Shown: positions 1 to 13,514 of the stretch, piece by piece
Position numbering within the stretch: the first letter of the stretch is position 1
How the letters are laid out: each line of letters opens with the position of its first letter
DNA from: Plectrocnemia conspersa
Lineage: Eukaryota; Arthropoda; Insecta; Trichoptera; Polycentropodidae
Assembly (NCBI GenBank): GCA_009617715.1
Contig: VTFK01000493.1
Coordinates: forward strand, 186,001-250,000
Direction of reading: 5' to 3'
DNA length: 64,000 nt
Position numbers and translations under genes: made by a program
The notes under the pieces: generated by a model
Databases searched by the model: none
What the model was told of the DNA's origin: nothing
The model's input: the letters and a program-made list of their open reading frames with translations, nothing else

Positions 1-800
1 CCAAAAAAATAATTCACTTTAACATTTATACATCAGATGTAAATAAATAATGATAAGTATGTAAATATATGTATATATTACTACATATAGAAAAGTTTAA
101 ATCATATAATTTTACTAGCATTTGCCAAATAATTTATATTTTCACTGTTTAAAATATATATCTACTGGTAAAAATATATTCTGATATGATTTTACTAAAA
201 TTACATTTTTTTTAAATATTTTTGGGATTTTAGGAATAAGAACATGACACTGAATATACTATTTATTTATTTTGCTGCATTAAATCCACTTGTCGAATTA
301 ACGATAATACAATCTATAAAAACATTAAATTTATATAATTCAGCTGATGCTGTTGTTGACTTTTCGTTATTTCTTTGTTTCTTCCTTATGTACTTAAATG
401 TACTGCTACTAATTTACATTCGTTAAATATTTCCTCTCGTGTCTAATATTTTTTAAACGTTTAAAAAGCAATAAAGTCAACAATAATATGCAAACAAATT
501 TTAACACAAACCGAGCTGCATCAAGAAACTACAATCTGTCCCTTTGAATAATAATGTTTATTGTGAAAGTACTGACTAGAAATTGTGTACTTTTGAAGAC
601 AATGTTCCGCTCCTTTTATTTATTGTATGTATAAAAAGCGATGAAGCAATTTATACCTGAAATACATCAGCACATACATTTCAAATTGTAGTTTAGTTCA
701 GATTCTTTATTTGAGGTCGGTTTTTACTTTTTTTTTATAAATATATTCTTGCTATGATTTTTTTCCAGAGTCGGCCCCTCCCCTCTTGGCAGGCCTTGGT
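1..800 (+). repeat. Dispersed repeat R2, copy 1
   Basis: This AT-rich block recurs in the same order and orientation at 4855-5455 and, for its first part, inverted at about 36240-36600. Shared landmarks are a stretch around taaataatgataagtatg, a 'ttttactagca' segment, and downstream 'ttgtgaaagtact' and 'gagtcggcccc' segments. No coding capacity is recognisable. The three copies make it an interspersed element of unknown class. The left edge is cut by the window start. Confidence 0.6.
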
Positions 801-2442
801 GTGACACATACCTACTTAAATTATTAGTTTGTAAATTGTGCAATTAGATCTAAATGTAAAATTATTCACTGATTTCCAAGCTGTCTTGATAGACTATAAC
901 AATAATACTTATAAATTGTAGTAAAGAGCTAACGACATAAATAAATACTATACGAGGGGAGTTGATAATGTCGTGTAATTAAGATGAAATTACTACTGTC
1001 AAAACTGAAGACGTTTCTAAAAATAAACCTGTTTAAATACGATAAGGTTTGTCCTATAGCAGTTAGCTCTTGTATAGAGTAATCTGCAATTAAACACGTC
1101 ATTCCGGAATTGAGAGTGCAATATGAGGAAAAATATCGAGAGCCGTAATTAAGTTTCCAGCTAAGAATGGAAACTATTCATAAACTATCGCCAATATGAT
1201 TGCAGACTAAACATTCATAAACATTAAGAAATGTATATATAAAACTGCGATCCAATTAAAACTCGATTGGACAACTCAAGTATCGAAAGATTAACGAACT
1301 TATTTAAATATTTATACAGCTTCCAAAGTCACTCCTACGCGTTGAACCAATGCTGATTTGTATATGCAGAAATGAACTAATTCTAGTGGCCTCTGTCAAA
1401 CGGAAATTTTTTCTAATATATGCACTCCATCGATCAATCTGACGGCTTAGAATTAAATCAATCGTTATCGCTGCACTTAAAATCATCAGATTTATATCAA
1501 CTGCACGTCATCGTTACGATTTTGCATAAAAACTCGTTCTTTTACCTCGTATTTGTCTCTAACAATACAATGGCTCAGCAACAGTTCCTGGATTATTAAA
1601 GCGGCCTATTAAAAAAAATTGCATCGTATAATAAAAATAATGTTTTTAAAATAACATGCTTATAAATAAATATTATATGCATGTTATGGTGGACGTCATA
1701 CCGTTGACCTCAGTCACTATCTTTTTTTTTATCTAAATTTATGTTTGACGACACGTCTCATTAGGTAGCGGTCGTCAGTTTACTTTATTGTCTCTCATTT
1801 TTTGGTTTACCGTCCGGAAAATGACACCAAAAATGTGCAGAAAAACTGTCACTTTCTAAACATAATGATAGCGCTGCAACAATTCGTATTTTAAATCTCA
1901 CTTCAATGTTAATTTATAATATGTAAATGTAATTTGAATATACGTTTTAGAATGCTTAAATAGTTAAATTTGCAACTACGTAAGCAAACACGATTTGTTC
2001 TTTCGGGCGAAGAGATTCTCCACTGCTACATGCTAATTTAATTTATCTAAAGTGCATGGGATACAATCTCACACCTACAATTTACAAATATATGCATCTG
2101 GGACTTCGATAAATTCTAAAAATAATCCCAACGACCAGTCTCCGCGGAAATCTCAAAAACACCCCGAGTTTATAAGCACTGAGCTTTTCGAAGTGATTTG
2201 TTCCTCAAAATTGAATGCTTCGCGTGGGCCAGACATGCGGATGACACGAAGCCTGCAAAGCGGTTAACATTTAACAAGCCTGTAGTTCATGATATTAAGG
2301 TATAATTCATTAAATATATTACACGGAATTAATAGGTGATATTATATTATTAACATTTACATCATCGACACGCATTATTTTAAATTAGTTCTTAAAAACG
2401 ACACAAATTTGTGCTGCGCACTTTCAAGATCGCTCGTCTTAA
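801..2442. other. Intergenic, no recognised gene
   Basis: AT-rich sequence with no supported gene. A 71-codon frame at 2052-2267 has more balanced composition than its surroundings, but I recognise no domain in it and see no splice context. Confidence 0.5.
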
Positions 2443-3072
2443 GGCGCGTACACACTAAACAAATTTGCTTAGTGTGTACGGGATGCAAATCAGAGTCAAT
2501 GAAGCGGTGGCTTTGATATTGATGTTCGGACTTCTGGCGGTAATATCATAGGGTTGGTGTTAGGTTAGTCTTGGGACCACTCTCCTAGTGTGAACGCCAG
2601 GCCGACCATTCGTTGGTTAATTTGTAATTTGTCTTGTCTATTGAACGGGTGTATGTTGTATTAAAAAATGCATTTTTCAATTTTCCAAATGAATAAATCA
2701 TTTGGGAAAAATATGAAATAGCCCATATTCCAATTCAGGTTTAAGACTTTAATTTTGTTCCACCACACTACTCCCTACTTCATCCATCATCCACCAGCGT
2801 CATTTTTTCTTCTTTTTCTGATTAGATTTTTGCAGTAAAAAAACGTTGCGACATGCGACGACTGATAAATCCTGTTCTTCCCTCATAATATCGGCCGGTT
2901 AAATTGTAATTTAAACGCCACTTAATAATACGTCAATTTATAATTAATAAAAATGGTAGCAAGTTTGACGATTTTTCAGAGCTAACTGCGATTCCACATG
3001 GGGTTTGATGAGGATGAGGCTGAATGCCAATGCGTTGGCAACCAACGTTGGTTAGCTTAGTGTGTACGCGCC
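2443..3072. mobile_element. TIR element of about 630 bp, piggyBac-like TTAA flank on one side
   Basis: Both ends carry the inverted repeat GGCGCGTACACACTAA. It follows TTAA at 2439-2442, and its reverse complement TTAGTGTGTACGCGCC precedes TTTA at 3073-3076. The TTAA/TTTA flanks would fit a TTAA-targeting (piggyBac-type) non-autonomous element with one mutated target copy. The interior shows no transposase. Assignment to a superfamily is inference; the paired termini are directly visible. Confidence 0.65.
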
Positions 3073-3076
3073 TTTA

Positions 3077-4854
3077 GAAGATGGTGAAAGTAGTGTGGCT
3101 CTCGGCAAAGTGACTCAGTCATAAATCGGAGTTTCGTGCAATCCGACCTCAACACCATAAGCCGGCAAGATATGACACCAGACAAGGCCAAGTTTGAGGT
3201 CAGTTACCGATTCCCAAAAGACTATTGAAACTAGGACATGTGATACTTTGACACAGGACTTTTTAACTTTGTCGTTTTCATCAAGTACAATGCCCTTCTT
3301 CATCTCTTGATACTTCGAATCTGTCCGAGTCACATTATTTGTATTTAGATCCTAAGCATACTTTCGATGTGTATATTTAATGATCTCTAAAATGTATTAA
3401 ATTAAGAGCGTAACTTTAAATATTATCTAAACTAAGTTAGACCAAATATTAGTTTCAATATTACTTGATTGTGATATCCTAATTAAAAGTAATAAGACAT
3501 TTTCTGTTTGTATTATTAATATTACTCAATATTTAGTTTTAAGTCGCTTTACTAATTCCACGCGCTCTGGACTTGTCTGACCCATATTTTAAAAATAGTA
3601 AAAACGATATTTTAATACATTATGTATTTTAGGCAGATCTTGTTTAAAAGTGTCTACCATTCCAAAATTTCAAATAATCATAAATTTCAAATTGGAAAGC
3701 CTTAATTTTTTAATATTTGTCGTATGGAATATTTATTATGTTTAATGTTTTTTGTTATCAGGATAACGTTATTGTGATAAATGTGTTATTTTGATTAGGA
3801 TAAATTAAATTTCAAAAGTAAAAAATCATAAAAAAAAGTAAAAAGGTCAAAACTTTTGTATAATAGAACTTGAAATAAAAAACTATTTGTGAGAATTTTT
3901 AAATACTCACAATTAATCCTTGCGGCCTCTGCTTGACGGGATTTTTCATAAAATTTCCGACTACACGTTTATAAAAACATATTATTTAATTATAATATAT
4001 GTATTAATAAGTATTATTAAATCTCCTTGCATTGTTTTCGATCCTGTAATCCGTACCTCATTGAACAGTCATAGTAACTGTATGCATTCACAATGTTTTA
4101 ATGTAGTGCTAACTGTAATTCGATAGGTATGCGATTTTTTGGTACTCGTTTCATTAACACGTTCACTTTAGCAATTATTTTTTTGGCATATTGTTGCCTT
4201 ATCGTATGTAATAACAAACAATCAATGGAAAAAAATTACATACATATGTACCTATTGTAAAAAGAGCGTTGCCTGATGCTTTGCGTATGGGAAGTCATAA
4301 TAATACTCCAGTTTGGTATTTTATTAGGGTTACTAGCAATGATGTTACTTGTTTTTTAATATATAATTTTTATTAATTGGGTCATGGTATTTTTTTAATG
4401 TTTTTAGTAAATTATCCTCGGATTTTAATTTAATTTTTATATGTATTCAGTCGGGTTTTAATTATTTCCAGCCGTAATTATTCATGGGTTTTGCTTAATA
4501 TTTGTCACTGCAACATATTCAATGCTGCTGGGCTAAATAGTCCCATATTATTCTATAAATTATAAATTTATTCGATTTATGTTGGTCTCACGTTATTTAC
4601 TTGCGTCGTTAGTCGCGCTTGAGCGAATAGCCGCAACTCGGTTCTTATCGTTTAAAACTATAATATCGAATATTTACAAGTTTTTTTTATATTTGTTTTA
4701 TTTCGATGTTTTATATAGAAAATAAAATATTAGCTATCTGGGTCCTCTGCTCTTTATTAATGACAATTAATAATTCAGAATTTTTGTTGTATGCTCTACT
4801 GTCCAGAATCGAAGAGAGCTAAGTACTTGGTGTTGGAAAGAAATAAAAAAATGT
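3077..4854. other. Intergenic, no recognised gene
   Basis: AT-rich sequence; only short unconvincing frames. Nothing else supported. Confidence 0.5.
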
Positions 4855-5455
4855 GTAAAAAATAATGATAAGTATGTAAATATGTATATTAAAAAAACAT
4901 AAAAAAAGTTGAAATCATATATTTTACTAGCACCTGTAAAATAAATTATATTTTTATTGGTAACAAATATACATATGTAAGACATTTTTAAAATTTTCTT
5001 TGAGGGATAACCCCAGAATATATGGTTTAGAATCAGGAACAGCACTTCACCTTTATTTAAGGTAGGGGCAAAAGTAGGCCAGTAAGTAGTCGTTTTATTA
5101 TTATTTCGATTTCATTAAGATTCATAGTATTTCATTGAATGACATGCATTTTTCTGGCCAAATTCAAGAGGGGAGCTGCAAAAAAAATACATTTGATTAA
5201 TAATGCTTATTGTGAAAGTACTTCCTAGAAAGTGGGTGCTTTTGAAGGCAATGTTCCACTCCCTTTTATTTATTTTAATATGTATAAAAAAAAAAGCAAA
5301 AGAATATTATACCTGAAATACATACATCGCAAAAAAAACAGTTTAGTCCAGATTTGTTATTTGATGTTAGTTCTTAGTTTTTTTTATGAATATATTCTTA
5401 GTGTGATTTTTTCTAGAGTCGGGCCCCACGAATTTGTCCCCCCTCCTGCTGATGA
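4855..5455 (+). repeat. Dispersed repeat R2, copy 2
   Basis: Direct copy of the block at the start of the window: the same 'aataatgataagtatgtaaat' head, the 'ttttactagcac' segment, then 'attgtgaaagtact', 'ggcaatgttccactccc' and 'agagtcgggcccc'. Small indels distinguish the two copies. The segment 5060-5130 also appears inverted near 36240-36300. Confidence 0.65.
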
Positions 5456-5658
5456 CAGATATAGTTATATTATGTCACATTTTTATAATAATCTACCCTA
5501 AGCGGTCGCTTTTCAAATTACATAATTACTATTACTAAATAAATTTATAACAAATCACGTCATGATTTGGAATCGGACTATGTGTTACCCATTTATTGCT
5601 TTATAAAGATATTATTATCACAACTTTCATACATAGTGTTAACATATAAATCATTATA

Positions 5659-6170
5659 TAGTCCATCCAAGATGTTAGCGCTCATCATCGTTGTGTTGAA
5701 AATAAGGATGCATACATATACCGTTTTCCGCGAATTTGTTTACACCGATAGGAGAACGTTACCAATACTAAATAAGGGCTGTTTTAATGGTAAGGTGACC
5801 ATACGTTGGAAATTAAATTAAAAATTATAATGTGTTATATTTTTATTATAAATTACTGTCATGTTGTGTTATTTTGTAATCAATGAAACAATTCCTGTAA
5901 TATTCTATTGGTATTTTTAAAAAATATTATATTAAACAGATATTCAACCCGGAGAGTGATTCCAAAACTGCTATCATGTTTTTGAGTTAAATATGTATAT
6001 AAATAAACAACATAAGTAAGAAAGTGATATTTGACACTGTCCTCAACAAATTAAATTAAAAAAAGTAAAAAAATTTATTGCACTTGTAATTTCACATGGT
6101 CACCCTATTATTTTTCTCATCAATAATGTGACGATGAGCGTTCATATCTTGGACGGACTGTATCTGAATC
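5659..6170. mobile_element. MITE of about 512 bp with TA target duplication (family M1, copy 1)
   Basis: The left end (TAGTCCATCCAAGATG, after TA) and right end (inverted CAGTCCGTCCAAGATATG, before TA at 6171) form terminal inverted repeats. The whole interior matches, in opposite orientation, the element at 37918-38420 in intron 12 of the TTC39 gene. No protein is encoded. A TA target and short TIRs fit a Tc1/mariner-type (or other TA-targeting) non-autonomous element. The family name is inference; the ends and the second copy are direct observations. Confidence 0.8.
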
Positions 6171-6172
6171 AC

Positions 6173-8189
6173 TGCCACAAAATCAGTTGCAAAAGACTTG
6201 TTAAAAGAGTCTCATAAAACTAATTGATTTGTGTCCCTCGGATCTTCTAAGAATCGCAGTTTTTTCTCATCATCGTAAACAAACGATATAGCGTATCCGA
6301 GCGGACTGGACTCGAGTGGACTCCGTTTATTCATAGTCTTTGGTATGTGTTCAGCGATGCTTTATCAATAATATTTTCTAAATTTACGTTGAAAATCAGA
6401 GGTGATAAAACACATCATTGTCTCACTCCTCATAATATTTCGATATCTTCTAATAATTCGTCGCTTTTTATTGCTACCTTTATCGTATATTCTTCTACAT
6501 TTTAATATGTCGATAATTCTCCAATCTTTGTCTAACATATTATAGTGTTGATACGTAGCTACTTGGATCTGTATCTTTTAATATTACTATAAAGATTTGT
6601 ATTTAACGACTCATGCCGTAACACATTTCGCATACAATGTTTTTAAAAGATATGTCGCCTTTACTAATATGTAACACTCGTTAAATTTAACGTGTGGGAT
6701 AAAATAGAAACTTAATGTTCAACCAATGTTCGTCCAAATCATTCTGACCTTTCGTATAGTGAGATTTAACTCATTTACCGGGAGCTGCGCTTACGATCTT
6801 GCATAAACCACCGTTCGGATTTGTTCTAACCTTGTATACGGAATATAATAATTATAACCGTAATATTATGTCCACTGTTTTAATTGCTTTCCCGGAAACT
6901 TCTAGCCAGAGCCAATTTTCAATAATATTTTACGCAACAATCATACCTAGGTTTATGTATCTTGGCACGGACTGAGCTAAAATTACGTTTTTTAAGTCTT
7001 CCTGTGGGAAATTGGGAAAAACTCATTAAAAACTTTACACAAAAGCATGCACGTTGTTCGCAACGTATTTTTCTATTCTACTCTGATGTTATTTAATTGT
7101 CAGCCCCTAATTCCAGAATTAATTTTCTCCCGTTAATTAATTTCATACCTTTAATTCATTTCCATACGTAATCGTCGCATAAAATGACACAAATGAAAAT
7201 AAACTTATGTTAGAACTTTAACTAACGATACATAAACGAACGTATTCTCCGTTATTGAAAGTTGTAATTAACCTAAAAATATTGATAAACTTTAATCAAT
7301 TCGGGTGATAATCATACCACTTTAAGCTCCTTCACCGCAGCTGTAGGGAGCACATATTTAAGTTATTTAAATATTATTTCAATAAATTAAAGTATTTTTT
7401 AATGTTAAATTATTCAAAAAAAATATTACAGGGCTCAAAAGTTCGTGACACATTTAGGTGTCCAATGCATACTGGCGATTTTATCGATTACTTCTATAGG
7501 TGTCATCCGCGATCAATGGGTTAAATAATAAAAAAATATATTATAATTGAAGTTGACTTTTCTGGAATGTATTTTTTAATGTAAAAAATAATAATTATAC
7601 ATGACATGTAAGTAAACAAATCATCGAGTTCCTTAAGAAATAATTGCAGTTATATTATAATGAATTTATAAATAAACAAGTATGAAAAGTTAATTACTTC
7701 GTTAAGATAACTAATAACAACAAACTTATTCATAGTGCAATCTTATTTCTCCTTTACACTTAGCATAGTGAAGTAATTATGGTGAATAGGAGGAATGAAA
7801 GGCAGTAAATTCATCAATTATGATTATTAGGAATGGACTTATTTTACGTTCAAGAAAAACATTATTGTGATAACATTTTACAGTTAAATTTATTTTGATT
7901 AATTTAGAGGTTGTTGTGCACAATTGACTGTGATAATAAATATAAAAAGAGGATATTATCTGAGTAAAACTGTCGTTAACCACTTACCGCTTGGATTTTT
8001 TTTTCGCTGCGACAAAAATATGTTAGGAAATATCGAGGAAAAATATTTAACCTATTTAAAATTTTATTGACAGAAATATATTAGACCTTATATGACACTG
8101 CATGTATTAACTATAATATTTATAAAGCCATGTGTGGCACTCTATGCATTAAGAAAAAAATACAAATTAAATTAAATAAATTAAAAAAT
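6173..8189. other. Intergenic, no recognised gene
   Basis: AT-rich DNA without a credible frame or RNA gene. Confidence 0.5.
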
Positions 8190-9070
8190 GGAAACATAAA
8201 AATTAATTATAGTTTTAGAACTTTTATAAGGTCAAAGTACAAACTTAGCTAACTCATTTTTCAGAGGAAAATAATTGAAAAAATTAGTACAGACAGACAT
8301 AGCATCTCACATATTGCTCCATAGTGTGTCTGCATTTCAATATTACACTATGTTTAAAATATCATAGCCTTACCGATATTACTATGGACTTATAATATAA
8401 GAGGACTGGTCAAAGTATATTCAAACAGAATTTTGTTCAATAGGAGAGCGCAAAAACAATTATCACTTCTCAGAAGGTAAAAATTCACGTCAAAAGCAAT
8501 AAAATAGTGTCGGCGCCGTCGCAGTGGGAACGCTCGGTAACGAGCGTTCCCACTGCGACGGTGACGACACGGTTTTATTGCTTTTGACGTGGATTTTTGA
8601 CTTCTGAGAAGTGGTAATTGTTTTTTGCGCTCTCCAATTGACCAAAATTCGGTTTAAATGAGCTTTATTCGATTCTCACTCGTAATATGGTTATAAAAAG
8701 TCTTAATATAAACGCTTGATAATCCAGCGTTTTCACTGCGATGGCACGATTTTATTGCTTTTGGCCTGGACTGTAAATTCACTATATGGCAACACTGAGC
8801 AGTAAACTAATTATCAGATAAATATTATGTGTAGATATTTTTAATAATTTTTAATGCCTCATTAAAATATTTTGCATAAAATATGATTTCAGAAAATATG
8901 TCGCAACGGTGGCTAATTTTTATATTTATTTGTAGCATCGAAAGGGTTAACTCGTACCTATTATTATTTATTCAAAAAATTATATTACGATACCATTAAA
9001 ATACCATTTTTGTAATGAGGCCCGGAATCATTGTTTTCCCAGGGTCCAGTTTCGCTCTCGGCGGTCCTGA
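8190..9070 (+). repeat. Dispersed repeat R1, copy 1
   Basis: R1 is the commonest repeat in the window. It begins near 'attatagttttagaactttt', contains modules built on 'attttattgcttttgacgt' followed by 'cttctgagaagtg' and a 'gcgctctcc.attgacc' segment, and ends with a 'ggcccgga..tcattgttttccca' and 'cggcggtcctga' tail. Related copies or fragments lie at 12750-13514, 20200-20290, 21940-22170, 24640-25140 and 36610-36935. No coding capacity is visible. This copy contains a large internal palindrome, listed separately. Confidence 0.7.
8407..8670. repeat. Long hairpin, arms about 130 bp, loop 4 bp
   Basis: The sequence is self-complementary around 8538: the arm ending GCAGTGGGAACGCTCG at 8521-8536 is followed by GTAA and then by its exact complement from 8541. 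Pairing continues outward through the 'ttttattgcttttgacgt' and 'cttctgagaagtg' modules to about 8407 and 8670 with scattered mismatches. Transcribed, it would fold into a long stem. Confidence 0.85.
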
Positions 9071-9076
9071 TCATAT

Positions 9077-11639
9077 TATAAATTATTTGATTTCGATATC
9101 TATCCATGAATATAAACGTTGTTTAAATTTAAACCATGTATACTTAATGAAGAAAATATTTTTTTTAAATTTATGTATCAATATTAAAAAATCAAATTTT
9201 TTCCAAGAATTTTTTTAAAGAAATATATTTTTTAAATGCCATCTATACCCAATAACTGCCGATCGCCATTTTTTTTTAAATACATTTTTAATCAAACCTT
9301 TTAAATGTCCAACATTTTAATAATAATGAAATGAAACTACGCGTCTAATATGTGTTACTAACGCATAGTACTAACATATAAGTGATATATTACATACATA
9401 CAGTTTGAAACACACTGGCGGAAGATTATATTATACCTTCAACTTATTATGATTAATGCAACGACAGCGAATAAAATTGTGCCTACTTCAATAGTATGAT
9501 ACTTATATTACTCTAATATCAACAATCTATTCTTAGATTAATAATTATTTCATCTTATTGTTATTAATCGCTATTAAACAAATTGTTTTTTTTTTGCCAG
9601 GCGCCATTCATTCAATAAAAACATTAATCTAAAACTGAAGTCTATGACATTGACAGCACCTTACAGATTACGCAACTGCAATTATTTTACTATATATGGC
9701 TCAAGCTTCACGATTTAATCTCTCGTTTTAAAATAGCTTCGCCAACGCTCGCGCTGAAGAAGCGCGCGTGTTTCATGGAAAGTTTATCTTACGACCCACA
9801 CACCCCGTCCCTTAATCAGCATATTTTTTTCCGCGTCTCAGATTCAACGCCTAGGTCAGTCGGCGCCTGTAATTTTCAACCCCCCTCCCCTTCCTCGACT
9901 ATCGTGATCATGTCATAATGGTCATAGTCGACCTTGTCGAACTGTCATCGCCCCTTATCGATTCCACGGTGGGTGAATCCTACCAAGTGCGCTCTCGCTT
10001 CCAGTTTTTCCGTCATTTATCTAATGGACAGGGGTCGGGGTGCGCGCACATGTCCACCCCCTCTTACCCTGTCTACCACCCACACTACATTTGACCAGAT
10101 GTAACCGACAACCCCGTCCATTTTGCATCGTGGCGCACCAACAGCAGGTGGGTGCATACCTGTGAGCGGTTTCGTTAGGACTAGCGTGAGTCTCGTTCTT
10201 TACTGTCGGTGATATATAACTTTTTTTACTTTTCAATCACAACCAAATGATCTTTTCGATGAATTTGCACCTGTTGTGTCAAACATTAAAACAAAAAATC
10301 TTTGTTTCAATGTAACCGACCTTTGGTTTGTGATGAAATCAAATAAGATTATTTGTTACGAACAAATATTTTATATTTGTTTTATTCATTTTTTTTTCTT
10401 ATAATTGTGTCGCGTGTAACATGAAATAAATAGATAATAACAGTTCATGTTTATCACCTGAAAGGTCGCATACTCGATTCTGATTTTTTCAAATTCTATT
10501 ATTTCTAATGGATCAAAATTAATATTTTACTATATTTTTATTTGTAGCAGTAAATGTATATGTATAATTTTCACGCTATAAATGCTACCCCATAGGAAAT
10601 TAGAGTGTTGGAATATATAAAGGGTTGTAATTTAGTGGATTTCGCATTGAATTTTTTTTATTTTTTACAAAAGTTATTTTTGCAAAAAAATTGCTCTTAA
10701 TTAATTAAGCTGTATCACTAGTTTTCCACCATAAGGTCGATTTTATTTTTATATATGTATATGTTTTGCAAAAATACATTTTATTTTCGGTTTTCATTCA
10801 ATATAATATTTTACTAAAAAAAAATATTTTTTTATACTTACAATTATACGCCAATTTTGATTAATAAAAGTTGAGAGGCACATAAAAAGTTAATGATAAA
10901 GTCAATTTTGCGCTGCAATTTTAATTTATAAATGTGGGTTAATGATTGTAAATTATAGACATATTACTAAACAAGAGTTTAATTCAGTAAATATAAGATT
11001 TTGTTTTATAATAAAATCTGATAAATGTAACACTTATTTTGACAAAATATATTGAATAAAGATGTTATTAGTGACACACGATTTGTTTTTCGTTTTGTTG
11101 TGCGCATTATATAATTATGATTTTTAACTAGAAAATGTTAATTTTTTAGTATTTAAAAACTATTATTATTGATATAATAAAGTCTGTGTCAAATGATATT
11201 ATTTTTTAAAACGTAGCTGTATTTTGTGTGTAAGTACTTTTTTACTTATTTTTAGCAAAAACCTTATACATTATTATGTTTTATTTTTTTTAATGTTAAG
11301 CACATTGCGCATATGACTGACTTGACCATTCACGCGTTTTTGTGTCATTTTGCGCACAACGCGAACTACTTAAGTACTGCCTGTCTTTTTCACATTTTTT
11401 ATAAAACAGTGACTTATTGATAGACCGCGTATTTTTTTTGCATAACGCTGATACAAATCCAACGAATGTACAATATTAATACATTTTAATTTAGTTACAC
11501 ACATGGGTTATATTATATACGTGCCGGCAGAATTTTAATCAATTATGTAATATCCATTTGAATCTATCACTATTTAATTAAAAGTGTTGGTTTTTTATTT
11601 CTTTTAGATTTAATTTTTTTTCTTTAAAATAATGCATTT
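9077..11639. other. Intergenic; a GC-richer island at about 9730-10240
   Basis: Mostly AT-rich with no gene. The segment 9730-10240 is clearly richer in G+C and CpG than its flanks, with C-rich runs near 9880 and 10050. It could hold a promoter or a non-coding first exon, but I see no frame, TATA box or donor site that would prove this. Confidence 0.4.
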
Positions 11640-12140
11640 GTTTTTGTAGAAATTTAAAATGGACCACTCCTTCAAAATTCCATCGCATACATAAAATGAA
11701 ATTTTTTATGTAATCCTCCCCAAACTTGACTTTCTGATGGATTAACTTTGTCTACACTGCTTTGGCGTTTATTGGTGCTATAAATGCTTCATTTCTAATC
11801 CACAGTAACAATGTGCTCTGCTTGTTTTTTTGTCGCACCGAATGAGAAAGACACATTGACACGTGCGACTTAACTTTTCAATTTAGACACTTTCCCGATC
11901 GCCAACAAATGTCGATAGACCGTCAATTGTGTTGATCCAAGTGTCTTCGATATTTCACAAACATTTCAAACTCCGCAAAATCCCTTTACCTTCTACATTC
12001 GTCCACCAACGAAAAATTACCGGATTGAAATCTAGGCCACACAGTCTCTGTATACAACGCAAATGTTTGTAGATTCGCCATTTCTGAATAAAACAACAAT
12101 ATATACCAAATATGAGTAGGATTGATTTCCATGTATATGA
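11640..12140 (-). pseudogene. mariner-family transposase relic
   Basis: On the minus strand near 11950-11870 a frame reads CEISKTLGSTQLTVYRHL, followed by AIGKVSKL, which matches the second helix-turn-helix of mariner transposases. Further downstream (11790-11650) another frame contains a QKVKFGEDYIK segment and then RWNFEGVVHFKFL, matching the region before the second catalytic Asp in mariner proteins. Stops and frameshifts separate the pieces, and no full DDD catalytic core survives. It is a dead copy. I recognise the family from motif order only. Confidence 0.6.
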
Positions 12141-12189
12141 CTTATTTTCTCCCGAAATTTGCACATGCGAACGCCAAAAAAACATGAAA

Positions 12190-12749
12190 TTTAAACTCTT
12201 AGTTTTTTAAAACAATGGTATAAAAACGCACGTATGTATGGCATTACCGATATATTATAGAATTGCTTTAAAGTTTCATAAATTAACATTAAAGTTGTAG
12301 TAAATTAATATAAAAAATGAGTACCTTTATTCGTTATGTGTTTGTATCTCGAAACCCAATTTCTCAGAACATCTTATATATTACATAAATACTGAAATAG
12401 ATTCAAAAATACAAATATGTATATACGTGTAGCGTGAGGCGCTTCTTTCTGCGTCGTATTTCAGATAAATGCGACGTAGTAACAACAAACTCGAATAAAT
12501 AGCTTCGGCACGCGCGCAAGCGCACTGCATCGCGGTTCGTGTCTCGAATCTAGGTTCGTATGTAGAAGTCAAAATGAGTTCGTAAATCGAGGTATCTCTG
12601 TAGAGTAACGGTCCTAGCACTTGAAGTACCCAAGCTACTATATATTTTTAGAGATGTAAATGTGTAATAGGTCTTTGAGACACACCTTATCAAATGCTTG
12701 AATTTTGTACTAATAACACTTGTAAACCACTCTAAAATGTCTATGATAC
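12190..12749. other. Intergenic, no recognised gene
   Basis: Two overlapping minus-strand frames (12381-12620, 12550-12753) show no recognisable domain. Confidence 0.4.
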
Positions 12750-13514
12750 TCAATTTGACAGTTGCGAAACGTCCATTTGCTGTTCAAACCCAAACCTAAC
12801 CTAATGAAAGTTATAAAAATAAGTATAGTTTTAGAACTTTTATTAGTTCAAATCCAATATATAATCTAAGCCAAATCTCTATGAGGAAAATAAGTGGAAG
12901 AAGTACAGACAGATGTTGAGTCTCGCATATTGCTCCATAGTTACTCTGCACTTAGATATTACACTGTTTTAAAAATATGATAGCTATCTTTATCGATATT
13001 ACTACGGACTTCGATGGCGACGACACGATTTTATTGCTTTTGACGTGAATTTTTACCTTCTGAGAAGTGATAATTGTTTTTGCACTCTCCTATTGGTCAA
13101 AATCCGGTTTAGATGTAAATCGTAATATTGTTATAACAAGCGATTTTATTGCTTTTGACGTGGATTTTTCACCTCTGAGAAGTGATATTTTTTTTGCGCC
13201 CTCGTATTGATCAAAATTAGGTTTAGATATGCTTCATTTAATTCTCACGTATTGTAAGTCGTAATTTTATTATAAAAAGTAATTATATGAATGCTAGATA
13301 ACCGAGCGTTTCCACTGCACGATTTTATTGCTTTTGACGTTGATTTTAAACCCTTTGAATTTGAATTTAATAGAATACTATGAAATTTGATGAAATGGAA
13401 TATTAAAAAATTGCCCACACATTCAAAAAATAATATTACGACGGTAAAAATACATTACATGCGGCCCAGGATTATTATTTTCCCATGGCCTGGGCTCGGT
13501 TTCGGCGGCCCTGA
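12750..13514 (+). repeat. Dispersed repeat R1, copy 2, with internal module repeats
   Basis: Starts with 'cagttgcgaaacgtcc' and 'aacctaacctaatgaaag' and ends with the 'ggcccaggattattattttccca ... cggcggccctga' tail. The module 'cgattttattgcttttgacgt' occurs three times (about 13028, 13142 and 13320), showing that R1 copies differ in the number of internal modules. Confidence 0.7.

Noticed and set aside
4767..5045. 92-codon minus-strand hydrophobic frame as membrane protein
   Set aside because: Low-complexity Phe/Ile-rich translation of AT-rich repeat R2.
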